Shown piece by piece: positions 52,340-60,899 of a stretch of DNA of 64,000 bases; within the stretch, counting starts at the first letter, position 1; every line of letters begins with the position of its first letter. The translations under genes and the position numbers were made by a program. Source of the stretch: Dyadobacter luticola (GTDB lineage Bacteria > Bacteroidota > Bacteroidia > Cytophagales > Spirosomataceae); contig NZ_VCEJ01000002.1 in assembly GCF_005860805.1 (NCBI RefSeq), forward strand, positions 186,001-250,000. The letters are read 5' to 3'. The notes under the pieces are model-generated. The model had not been told where the DNA came from and ran no database searches. It worked only from the letters and a program-made list of their open reading frames with translations.

Positions 52340-52972
52340 ATGAGAAATAAATTGTTACTATTAATTTTAGGAATGCTATCATTCCAAAAATCCTTCTCCC
52401 AAAGTCCGCAGCCCCAACCCGGCAGAATGCTTGCCGTGAACATTGGAACAAGCAAAGCTGGCACCGGGGATATGCGGGGTTTGGTTTTAGGAGTTGAGTA
52501 TGAAAAAAGGTTTCGCCCGAAACTTTCCTGGTCGTCCGAACTCGGCATGACGATCCATGATGGCGAGGATTTGCTGATTGTGACGACGGACGATGGCGGA
52601 CAGCAGGATTTGTCTTACCGTTACACCACAGCCGGGGCGCAGCTTTCGGGGAAATTGGGCTGGCATTTTGCAAAATCTGAGCACATCGACGTAGGTCTTA
52701 AACTAGGTGGGCTCGTCCGTTATCAATCTTCCTCCGTCGCCAGCGAGCGGGCAGTTTTATTTCCACTGGCAACGGGGTATCCTCTTCCACTCACCATAAA
52801 CCGCAACTTCGATCCCCAACGAACTGTGTCCGTCGGAGGCGTTTTCCAACTTTTCGCACGTTATACCTTCAACAAAACCTGGTCACTTGGTGCCTTGACC
52901 GGTTTGCAGGTCGACACCAACGGAGACGCGTTTTTCCCGTCACTGTCGCTGAATATCGGAAGGCGGTTTTGA
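52340..52972 (+). CDS. Outer membrane beta-barrel-like protein
   Basis: 210 aa from ATG 52340 (signal peptide MRNKLLLLILGMLSFQKSFSQ); seven codons upstream are also open. The remaining sequence alternates polar and apolar residues in barrel fashion and ends in GRRF, with a final aromatic residue. Length fits an eight-stranded porin-like or DUF-type barrel. No specific family recognised. Confidence 0.72.
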   Translation: MRNKLLLLILGMLSFQKSFSQSPQPQPGRMLAVNIGTSKAGTGDMRGLVLGVEYEKRFRPKLSWSSELGMTIHDGEDLLIVTTDDGGQQDLSYRYTTAGAQLSGKLGWHFAKSEHIDVGLKLGGLVRYQSSSVASERAVLFPLATGYPLPLTINRNFDPQRTVSVGGVFQLFARYTFNKTWSLGALTGLQVDTNGDAFFPSLSLNIGRRF

Positions 52973-53053
52973 AACATATAAAGCCAACTCCCATATTTTG
53001 ATTGTTTTCCTGTCGTGAATAAAATATTTGCCAGCACTTCCAGGTGCACAGCC

Positions 53054-53650
53054 TTATGGAATCTTCCGAAACGTTAAATTAACCCTCGCCTTCATCGGTT
53101 TGGCCGATTTTGCAATCCGGTGCTCCCAAAACTTCTGCAAGTCACCTTTCATCAAAAGCAGCGAACCATTGCCCAGTTCCAGTGAATATTGCTGCTTGTG
53201 GTTTTGCTTGTTCCTGAAATCAAAATTTCTCGCCTGCCCGAAACTGACGGAAGCAATCTCGGTTTTCAGGCCGGGAATGGTGTCCTTATCACTATGCCAG
53301 GCCACGGAATCATTGCCATCACGGTAATAATTTAGCAGTACACCATTGAATGTTGTTCCGGTGTTGGCTTCCACCTTTTCCTTTATTTCCAATAATTCCG
53401 GCGTCCACCTAATCGGAGGTCGCTGGTCACCATCCCGAATCGGCCGGTCGCCAAACCAGGCCGATAATCTCGGCGTCAGCACTTCTTTCTCGTACATCAT
53501 TACCTTGCTTTGTTGAAAAGGGACGGTTTTCAAAAATGTTTTCAGATAGCGCTCGCTATCCTCTGCACTGAAAAATCCCGGTTCATAGGTCATCAAATGT
53601 TCAGGCAACAACAAGTGCGCCCGAACATCAAATAGCATTAGTTGCTGCAT
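53054..53650 (-). CDS. AlkB-family alpha-ketoglutarate-dependent DNA dealkylase
   Basis: 198 aa. The Fe(II) ligands are H119 and D121 in WHSDKD and H177 in WEHRIAK; the 2-oxoglutarate arginines are R189 and R195 in RVNLTFR. The nucleotide-recognition lid MYEKEVLTPRLSAWFGD and substrate-binding VLLNYYRDGNDSVAW match AlkB/ALKBH2-like proteins. It reverses N-alkyl lesions in DNA. It is divergent from imuB with a 235-base shared regulatory gap, so the repair and mutagenesis genes may be induced together. Confidence 0.92.
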   Translation of the reverse strand: MQQLMLFDVRAHLLLPEHLMTYEPGFFSAEDSERYLKTFLKTVPFQQSKVMMYEKEVLTPRLSAWFGDRPIRDGDQRPPIRWTPELLEIKEKVEANTGTTFNGVLLNYYRDGNDSVAWHSDKDTIPGLKTEIASVSFGQARNFDFRNKQNHKQQYSLELGNGSLLLMKGDLQKFWEHRIAKSAKPMKARVNLTFRKIP

Positions 53651-53789
53651 TGTTGGTTTTCCTTTTTAGTTGTTGAGTAGTAGTGATGGTATTGGCAAAT
53701 CACTTGTTAGGTTTAGTGGCTTTTTAAGTGTGTAAACAAAAAATTTTATCTGTCACAAAATTCAAAAAAGTCTTGCAGTTAAACAAGTG

Positions 53790-53823
53790 TTTTGATATTA
53801 TTGTGATCAAAATATAGATACTT
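53790..53823. promoter_or_regulatory. Inverted repeat and shared decamer upstream of imuB
   Basis: TTTTGAT (53790-53796) and ATCAAAA (53806-53812) with a 9-base spacer, directly followed by ATAGATACTT (53814-53823). The latter is the reverse complement of AAGTATCTAT found at 32586-32595 upstream of imuA. A link to common control is possible but unproven. Confidence 0.35.
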
Positions 53824-53885
53824 AAAATATCATTATTTACTTAATACATTGAAAATGAATTGTTTAATGTAAGAATAAGTTAAAA

Positions 53886-55385
53886 ATGCCCATACGCTAC
53901 GCCCATCTATGGTTTCCTCGTTTAACAACCGATTACCTGGTTGCTGAGCGGCCTGAATTAGCTGATACAGGCTTTGTATTGGCGGTTCCCAGCCATGGGC
54001 GGATGGTTGTGAGCGCTGCTAGTCCGGAGGCGGTACGCAATGGGGTTGGGATGGGTATGGTGATAGCAGATGCCCGGGCGATTTATCCTACTTTGGAAGT
54101 TATGGATGACCAGCCTGAAAAATGGGCAGCATTGCTGAAATCGCTGGCGGAATGGTGTATACGTTATACGCCGGTAGTGGCTGTGATCGCAGGCGATGGG
54201 CTTATTCTGGATATTTCCGGCTGTGCTTATTTGTGGGGAGGAGAGGCCAGCTACCTGCAAGACATGGTATGCCGGCTCAATAAAAAAGGGTATCAGGTTC
54301 GTGCTGCTATTGCGGATACCATCGGCGCCGCCTGGGCAATGGCACATTATGGCGGGGAATTTTGCCTGATCGGGCCGGGAAGACATGAAAAAGCACTTTT
54401 GTCACTCCCACCTGCCGCACTCAGGCTGGAACCGGAGTTTGTGGAAAGGATGAACAAGCTGGGCCTGTATCAGATCCGGAATTTCATCAAAATGCCGCGT
54501 TCTGTGCTGCGGAGGCGGTTTGGACAATCGCTTTTGGATAGGGTTGATCAGGCTTTGGGGAAAGCGATTGAGATCATTCAGCCAGTGATACCGCAGGTGC
54601 CCTATCAGGAAAGGTTGCCGTGTATGGAGCCGATTGTTACTGCCGTGGGCATTCAGATTGCGTTGCGGAAACTGCTTGAAATGCTTTGTTGCCGGTTAGT
54701 AAAAGAGAGTAAAGGTATTCGGACTGCGGTTTTCAAAGGGCTGCGCGTGGATGGTAAAATAGAGCAGATCGACATTGTTACCAACAAAGGTTCCTGCCAC
54801 ATTGAGCATTTATTCAGGCTTTTTGAATTGAAAATTGCTACGATCGAACCAGATCTGGGTATTGAACTTTTCATGCTGGAAGCGCCTGTGGTGGAAGATG
54901 TGGACGTATTTCAGGAAACGCTCTGGAATATGGACGGTCATGTGGATGACGTCGGCTTAATGGAATTGCTCGACAGGCTAGCTGGTAGGGCAGGGCTTAA
55001 TATTGTACATCGCTATGTGCCCGATGAACATTATTGGCCGGAGAGATCTGTGAAAATGGCTGAATCGGTAAGAGACAAACCGGAAATACACTGGCGGACC
55101 GACAAGCCCAGGCCGATGCGGCTGCTGAATGAGCCCCAGCCGATTTATGCGATGTCGCCGGTGCCCGATTATCCTCCTATGAGTTTTGGGTACAATGGTC
55201 ACCAGCACAACATTAAAAGAGCCGACGGGCCGGAGCGGATTGAGCGGGAATGGTGGCTGGAAGACGGGCTTCACCGGGATTACTATTATGTAGAGGACGA
55301 AAACGGCGCCAGATATTGGGTTTTCAGGCTGGGACATTACGATGAGCATCAATCGAGATGGTACATCCACGGTTTTTTTGTTTAA
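53886..55385 (+). CDS. imuB: ImuB-type Y-family polymerase homologue (non-catalytic)
   Basis: 499 aa. A Y-family palm (about 1-165), thumb/little finger (to about 330) and a C-terminal extension with WWLEDGLHRDYYYVEDE and YWVFRLGHYDEHQSRWYIHG typical of ImuB. The active-site acids are missing: LWFPRLTTDYLV lacks the first Asp of DxDxFFA, and LILDISG replaces the SxDEAxLD motif, so it acts as a scaffold between ImuA, DnaE2 and the clamp. It lies 12 bases before dnaE2, so the two form an operon. The ImuA gene is 20 kb to the left. Confidence 0.92.
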   Translation: MPIRYAHLWFPRLTTDYLVAERPELADTGFVLAVPSHGRMVVSAASPEAVRNGVGMGMVIADARAIYPTLEVMDDQPEKWAALLKSLAEWCIRYTPVVAVIAGDGLILDISGCAYLWGGEASYLQDMVCRLNKKGYQVRAAIADTIGAAWAMAHYGGEFCLIGPGRHEKALLSLPPAALRLEPEFVERMNKLGLYQIRNFIKMPRSVLRRRFGQSLLDRVDQALGKAIEIIQPVIPQVPYQERLPCMEPIVTAVGIQIALRKLLEMLCCRLVKESKGIRTAVFKGLRVDGKIEQIDIVTNKGSCHIEHLFRLFELKIATIEPDLGIELFMLEAPVVEDVDVFQETLWNMDGHVDDVGLMELLDRLAGRAGLNIVHRYVPDEHYWPERSVKMAESVRDKPEIHWRTDKPRPMRLLNEPQPIYAMSPVPDYPPMSFGYNGHQHNIKRADGPERIEREWWLEDGLHRDYYYVEDENGARYWVFRLGHYDEHQSRWYIHGFFV

Positions 55386-55397
55386 CCTGCGAGAAAT

Positions 55398-58300
55398 ATG
55401 CAATACACCGAGCTTCAGGTAACCACCAATTTCAGTTTTCTCCGCGGCGGCTCGCATCCGGAAGAACTGGTGGAGCAGGCTTTGGAGTACGGGTATAAAA
55501 AAATAGCAGTTACCGACCGGAATACGCTGGCAGGCATTGTACGCGCACATGCGGCAGCGAAAAATAAAGACATTCAGATTATCCCGGCGTGCAGGCTGGA
55601 TCTGCTCGATGGGCCAAGTTTACTGGCTTATCCAACTACGCAACAGGCTTATAAACAGCTCTCTGCATTGTTGACGGAGGGGAATCTCAGGACGGAAAAA
55701 GGTAAATGTGATTTGTATAAAAGCGATGTGTACCGGCAGGCGAAAGGCATGAAGCTGATCGTCATTCCACCCGCGGCATTGAATACACAATTTGATTTTG
55801 ACAAAGATTTTAAGAATTCATTAATCGAATACAAATGGGCATTTGGGGCAGACCTTTACATGGCGGCCGCACATTCTTACCAGGGTGATGATACCAAAAG
55901 GTTGTACCGGATTTCGCAGCTGGCGGAACAGCACAACATTCCGATGGTGGCTACCAATGATGTGTACTACCACCATCCCAAGCGCAGGGAGTTGCAGGAT
56001 GTTTTGACCTGTATCCGTGAAAAATGCACCATTTATAATGCAGGTTTCCGGCTGCATCAGAATGGGGAAAGATATTTGAAAAAGAATGAGGAAATGCTCA
56101 GGCTTTTCCGGCATTATCCCGATGCAGTGCACAGGACCAAGGAAATTGCAGATGCCTGCCAGTTTTCGTTGAATGAATTGAAATACATTTATCCAAAGGA
56201 AATTACCACCGAAGGACGTACGCCTTTTCAGGAATTGCGCATGCTGGCCTGGAAAGGCGCCTGGGAAATGTTTGGTGAATGTATCCCGCAAAAAGTCATC
56301 AATGCGATTGAGTATGAGCTCAAATTTGTGCGGAAAATGAATTATGCGCCGTATTTTCTTACTGTTTATGATATTGTCCGCTTTGCCAGAAAGCAAAAAA
56401 TTCTTTGTCAGGGCAGAGGGTCCGCCGCTAATTCCACGATATGTTATTGCCTGGGCATTACCTCAGTTGATCCTACGCAAATTGACCTGCTCTTCGAGCG
56501 TTTTATTTCTTCCGCCCGAAATGAGCCGCCGGACATTGATGTCGATTTTGAGCATGAGCGCAGGGAGGAGGTTATTCAATATATTTATCAAAAATATGGC
56601 CGCGACCGGGCAGGTATAGTTGCAACCGTTACCCAGGTACACCAGCGTGGCGCGATCCGGGACGTGGCGAAAGTAATGGGCATGTCGCTCGATGCGATAA
56701 ACAGGCTAGCCAATTCAATCTGGGAGTTTACTGATGAGTGGTTTGAGGGTAAGCGAATCGCAGAGCAGGGTTTTAATCCCAATGATCCGCATTTGATTAA
56801 AATCCTCGATCTGACAGGTCAGTACGTAGGTTTCCCTCGACAATTAGGGCAGCATACCGGCGGTTTTGTGATCACGCAAGGAAAACTTTCGGACCTGTGC
56901 CCGATACTGAATGCCCGCATGGAGGACCGTACCAACATTGAGTGGAACAAAGATGATATCGACACATTAGGATTTTTAAAAATCGATGTGCTCGCCCTGG
57001 GAATGCTCACTTGTATCCGGAAGGCATTTGATCTGGCAAAAAAACATTACAATAAAGATTACACCCTTGCCAATATTCCGCAGGACAGGACAGATGTGTA
57101 TGATATGATCTGCGAAGCGGATACCATTGGTGTCTTCCAGATTGAAAGCCGGGCGCAGCAGTCGATGTTGCCCAGATTGAAGCCAAGGGTGTTTTATGAT
57201 CTGGTTATAGAAGTGGCCATTGTGCGCCCGGGGCCGATTCAGGGGGATATGGTGCATCCCTATCTACGCCGTAGAAATGGGGAAGAGGAAATCAATTATC
57301 CTTCGCCGGCCCTAGAAGAAATCCTTGGTAGAACATTGGGCGTGCCGCTATTTCAGGAGCAGGCCATGAAAATTGCCATCGTGGCTGCGGGTTTTACTCC
57401 CACCGAAGCGGATGAGCTGCGCCGGAGTATGGCCACATTTAAAGTGAAAGGTATGGTGGAGCGATTTCAGAAAAAACTGACCTCGGGCATGACTGCGAAC
57501 GGTTACACAGAGGAATTTGCGCAGCGCATTTTCAAGCAGCTCGAAGGTTTCGGGAGCTATGGCTTCCCCGAAAGTCACGCCGCCAGTTTTGCCCTGCTTG
57601 TGTATGTATCCTGCTATCTCAAATGTATCTATCCCGATGTTTTTGCCACAGCATTGCTGAACAGTATGCCAATGGGTTTTTATCATCCCGCGCAAATCAT
57701 TATAGATGCCCGAAATCACGGCGTGGAGGTGCTACCGATAGATATCAACTATTCTACCTGGGATAACCTGCTTGAAGAAAATAATATAAAGATCAGGGAG
57801 AAGGAAAGTGATAAGGATTACTGCCCGATACGGCTGGGTTTCAGGCAGGTGAAAGGCTTGCGGGAAGATGAAATGCAACTGTTGGTGGCGGGCCGGAAGA
57901 AACATTATACCAACATTCACACGCTGCTAGATCTGGGTATTTCGCTTTCTGCATTAGAAAAACTGGCGGATGCCGATGCGTTCAGGTCGATTGGAATGGA
58001 CCGGCGGCAAGCTTTGTGGGAGGTATCTGCATTGAGCGACAGGCCGATGGGTTTGTTCGAAGGGCATCCTTCCCAGAGTGCCAGTGAGCCGGTGGTGCAG
58101 CTGCCGCTGATGACCGCCTCCGAGCATGTGGTGCAGGATTATGCTTCCACATCACTGTCTTTGAAGGCGCATCCCGTCAGTTTTGTCAGGGAAAAACTCA
58201 CTGCTGCGAATGTGTACTCGGCGAAATACCTGGACCAAATCGGCAATATGATGCCCGTAAAAGTGGCCGGGCTGGTGTTGGTGCGGCAGCGTCCGGGTAC

Positions 58301-58655
58301 TGCGGGCGGTATATGTTTTATCACCATTGAAGATGAAACCGGATGCGCCAACCTGGTGGTTTTTAAAAAAATATTTGCGCAATACCGAAAAGAAATACTG
58401 TATTCCAGGCTGTTAATGGTAGAAGGGAAGTTGCAGCGGGAAGGTGATGTGACGCACGTGATCGTCCGGAAATGTTTTGATATGTCTGTTTTACTGCGCA
58501 AACTGACCGCTACCGAGGAGGAAGATCCCGACATGCGGACCCTTGCACGGGCAGATGAAAAAGACGAATATGCCTCCCAGGCTGTTGCCAGAGGAGGGCA
58601 GCGCAAGAGAGAGGTGCAGACCGAAATTTTTCCATCCGGAAGAAATTTCAGGTAA
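55398..58655 (+). CDS. dnaE2: Error-prone DNA polymerase DnaE2
   Basis: 1085 aa C-family polymerase. A PHP domain opens the protein (YTELQVTTNFSFLRGGSHPEELVEQA), the palm has PPDIDVDFEHERR with D379 and D381 as metal ligands, and a helix-hairpin-helix and OB fold are near the end (VKVAGLVLVRQRPGTAGGI). The pentapeptide QLPLM (901-905) resembles a clamp-binding motif. The C-terminal tail ends without a tau-binding region, as in DnaE2. It performs damage-bypass synthesis with ImuB. The stop lies one base from the convergent MOSC gene stop. Confidence 0.95.
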   Translation: MQYTELQVTTNFSFLRGGSHPEELVEQALEYGYKKIAVTDRNTLAGIVRAHAAAKNKDIQIIPACRLDLLDGPSLLAYPTTQQAYKQLSALLTEGNLRTEKGKCDLYKSDVYRQAKGMKLIVIPPAALNTQFDFDKDFKNSLIEYKWAFGADLYMAAAHSYQGDDTKRLYRISQLAEQHNIPMVATNDVYYHHPKRRELQDVLTCIREKCTIYNAGFRLHQNGERYLKKNEEMLRLFRHYPDAVHRTKEIADACQFSLNELKYIYPKEITTEGRTPFQELRMLAWKGAWEMFGECIPQKVINAIEYELKFVRKMNYAPYFLTVYDIVRFARKQKILCQGRGSAANSTICYCLGITSVDPTQIDLLFERFISSARNEPPDIDVDFEHERREEVIQYIYQKYGRDRAGIVATVTQVHQRGAIRDVAKVMGMSLDAINRLANSIWEFTDEWFEGKRIAEQGFNPNDPHLIKILDLTGQYVGFPRQLGQHTGGFVITQGKLSDLCPILNARMEDRTNIEWNKDDIDTLGFLKIDVLALGMLTCIRKAFDLAKKHYNKDYTLANIPQDRTDVYDMICEADTIGVFQIESRAQQSMLPRLKPRVFYDLVIEVAIVRPGPIQGDMVHPYLRRRNGEEEINYPSPALEEILGRTLGVPLFQEQAMKIAIVAAGFTPTEADELRRSMATFKVKGMVERFQKKLTSGMTANGYTEEFAQRIFKQLEGFGSYGFPESHAASFALLVYVSCYLKCIYPDVFATALLNSMPMGFYHPAQIIIDARNHGVEVLPIDINYSTWDNLLEENNIKIREKESDKDYCPIRLGFRQVKGLREDEMQLLVAGRKKHYTNIHTLLDLGISLSALEKLADADAFRSIGMDRRQALWEVSALSDRPMGLFEGHPSQSASEPVVQLPLMTASEHVVQDYASTSLSLKAHPVSFVREKLTAANVYSAKYLDQIGNMMPVKVAGLVLVRQRPGTAGGICFITIEDETGCANLVVFKKIFAQYRKEILYSRLLMVEGKLQREGDVTHVIVRKCFDMSVLLRKLTATEEEDPDMRTLARADEKDEYASQAVARGGQRKREVQTEIFPSGRNFR

Positions 58656-58656
58656 G

Positions 58657-59457
58657 TTACATTGGGTGAGAAATGACCGGATCTCCCTCACGCACAGCTC
58701 CGTAAGTTGTGCCTATAAGGTTACGCCCAAAGAAGATTTTCTTTCCTTCGCGTCGGTAGGAGGCCAGCGTTTTCAGGGGTTCCGAATCTTTCCGGCTGGT
58801 TTCAGGGTCAATGTTGATCATGATGCAGCGCTCGCAAAGTGTCATAGCCTCGAAACACGTATTACCAATCCTAATCGAATTCCAGGTGTCTTCATCGAAA
58901 GGTTCGGCGCCCGCGATGACAAAATTTGGACGAAAGCGTTTCATTTCAACTTGTTCCGAAAGTTTACTATTTAAGTCTAAGAGTGAAGATTGGGAAGTGA
59001 GCAAATAGGGAAAATCGTCCGCAAAACTGACGGATTCGTCGTTTACGGCCTTTTCTTCCGGCATTTTTCGCTCACTGGCCGCAGTCATTTCTACAAGTCT
59101 AACATGCTTTTTAAGATGCTTCGTCAACCAAACATCCACCTTTTCACAAACCGTATAAGCGGTCAAAGTATCCTTCCAGACTTGCACTTTCACCGGCTCA
59201 CGAAAATCCGGATGAAAAGGTACTTCAATCCTATCTTCCGGATGACTGGAATGTTTGAGGGTCAGGTTGTTCGCTTCAATTCCAACCTGGATCAGCGCCA
59301 TGTTTGCATTGACCCGCTGCGTCAAAAATTTACCGTTTTCGTCGACCACCATCCAGCGGCGGTCGTACTGCAGGCCACGCTCTTCCACCTGCGCCTCTTT
59401 TACGCGAATTCCCCCCAGCGATTTTACAGGATAGATCCAGATTTGGGAAAGGAACAT
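58657..59457 (-). CDS. MOSC-domain protein with N-terminal beta-barrel
   Basis: 266 aa. The MOSC_N beta barrel (about 1-115: IYPVKSLGGIRVKEAQVEERGLQYDRRW) precedes a MOSC domain (about 120-266) with the conserved cysteine in FEAMTLCERCIMINID. Family members transfer or sulfurate molybdenum cofactor or reduce N-hydroxylated compounds (YiiM, mARC-like). Its terminal position against dnaE2, with one base between the stops, leaves no room for a terminator. Confidence 0.9.
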   Translation of the reverse strand: MFLSQIWIYPVKSLGGIRVKEAQVEERGLQYDRRWMVVDENGKFLTQRVNANMALIQVGIEANNLTLKHSSHPEDRIEVPFHPDFREPVKVQVWKDTLTAYTVCEKVDVWLTKHLKKHVRLVEMTAASERKMPEEKAVNDESVSFADDFPYLLTSQSSLLDLNSKLSEQVEMKRFRPNFVIAGAEPFDEDTWNSIRIGNTCFEAMTLCERCIMINIDPETSRKDSEPLKTLASYRREGKKIFFGRNLIGTTYGAVREGDPVISHPM

Positions 59458-59576
59458 AGGCGGTATCTGAGTTGTGAGTACCCTTTGTGCAATAAAATCA
59501 TTCCTGCCGGTAACATTGGTACAATTGTTTCAGGCAAACAGGCAGCCTTTTTTATGGTCTCCTATTTTACTATCTC

Positions 59577-60851
59577 ATGAACCGGATCAAATTTGTAATC
59601 TCTCTGCTAAAAGAAAGCTTTTCGGAATTCACGGAGGATAATGCCCTCAAACTGAGCGCCGCGCTGTCTTATTACACCATATTTTCACTTGCGCCGATGT
59701 TGCTGCTGATCATTTCGATTGTCAGCATTTTTTATGGCCGTGAAGCATTTCAGGGAGAGCTTTTTGGTCAGATAAGTGGCCTGGTAGGCAAGCAGGCAGC
59801 CGCGCAGGTGCAGGAACTGATCAAGAATGCGGCGATAACCAATAAGTCTAATGTGGCTGCGGCAATCGGCGGGATAACATTGCTTATCGGTGCCACCGGG
59901 GTTTTTGCGGAGATCCAGGATTCCATTAATTACATCTGGTCTATCAAATCGAAACCGCAAAAAAGCTGGCTGCAATACCTGAAAAACAGGCTCTTATCAT
60001 TTTCTCTCATACTTACACTGGGCTTTTTGCTGATTGTATCATTGGGTGTCAATGCCATGGTAGATGCGTTGAGCAACCGGCTTGAACGTTATTTTTCCGA
60101 AGTATCCGTCATTTTATTTTCCGTGCTGAATGTAGGCCTGGTGCTGGTCATCATTGCAGCACTCTTTGCCGTGATTTTCAAGGTATTACCTGATGGGCAC
60201 GTCCGCTGGAAAGAATGTATCGTAGGCGCTTCCTTTACTTCTGTTTTGTTCGCAATCGGCAAATTCGCCATCAGCTTTTACCTTGGTCAGTCCGACCTGG
60301 GAGCGGCTTACGGCACCTCTGCGTCCATCGTCATTTTGCTTACCTGGATCTATTATTCGTCCATCATCCTCTATTTCGGGGCCGAGTTTACCAAAGTTTA
60401 TGCTAAATCCGACGGGGAAGCCATTTCGCCAAATGAACATGCAGTACTGATGATCAGGCGGGAAGCGGAAACCACTGCACCTGCGTCGGCGGCAAAAGAA
60501 AAAGTAAAAGAAGCAAAGGACGTGAAAAACAAGGTGATCGACTTTTTCATGGAACCTGTCGAAGAGAAGATCAGGGCGGTGAGGGCGGAATTCAAAGCCA
60601 TCGTTTTAAAAGTGGTTTCTCCGGCAGTTTATTATGGTGTCATCTTGCTGCTGGCACTTACGATCCTGATTACGGTGATTTTGGTACTTGGAGACCTGCT
60701 CAACCGTGCCTTGCACAGCGACTTTCTCGGCTACATCATTTTGCTTGGATTAAGTCTTATTTTGCTGGTTCTCAGTGTCTTTTATGCAGGCGGTATTATC
60801 AGCGGCATCCGCAAATTGCTTATGCGTTTCGGAAATGCCGGCAATAAGTAA
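59577..60851 (+). CDS. YihY/BrkB-family membrane protein with C-terminal extension
   Basis: 424 aa. Six membrane helices in the YihY/BrkB part (about 20-275: ALSAALSYYTIFSLAPMLLLI; GFLLIVSLGVNAMVD; YYSSIILYFGAEFTKVYA). The family is about 290-300 aa; this protein adds a charged cytoplasmic linker (about 280-340, rich in Ala, Lys and Glu) and two further membrane helices (about 345-368 and 382-408) with a basic tail. The extension is the unusual part. Members are of unknown function; some are linked to tRNA processing or cell envelope. Confidence 0.9.
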   Translation: MNRIKFVISLLKESFSEFTEDNALKLSAALSYYTIFSLAPMLLLIISIVSIFYGREAFQGELFGQISGLVGKQAAAQVQELIKNAAITNKSNVAAAIGGITLLIGATGVFAEIQDSINYIWSIKSKPQKSWLQYLKNRLLSFSLILTLGFLLIVSLGVNAMVDALSNRLERYFSEVSVILFSVLNVGLVLVIIAALFAVIFKVLPDGHVRWKECIVGASFTSVLFAIGKFAISFYLGQSDLGAAYGTSASIVILLTWIYYSSIILYFGAEFTKVYAKSDGEAISPNEHAVLMIRREAETTAPASAAKEKVKEAKDVKNKVIDFFMEPVEEKIRAVRAEFKAIVLKVVSPAVYYGVILLLALTILITVILVLGDLLNRALHSDFLGYIILLGLSLILLVLSVFYAGGIISGIRKLLMRFGNAGNK

Positions 60852-60899
60852 ATTTTTATATTCAACACATTTAAAATTAAGAGCATAATTAACGCCTCA

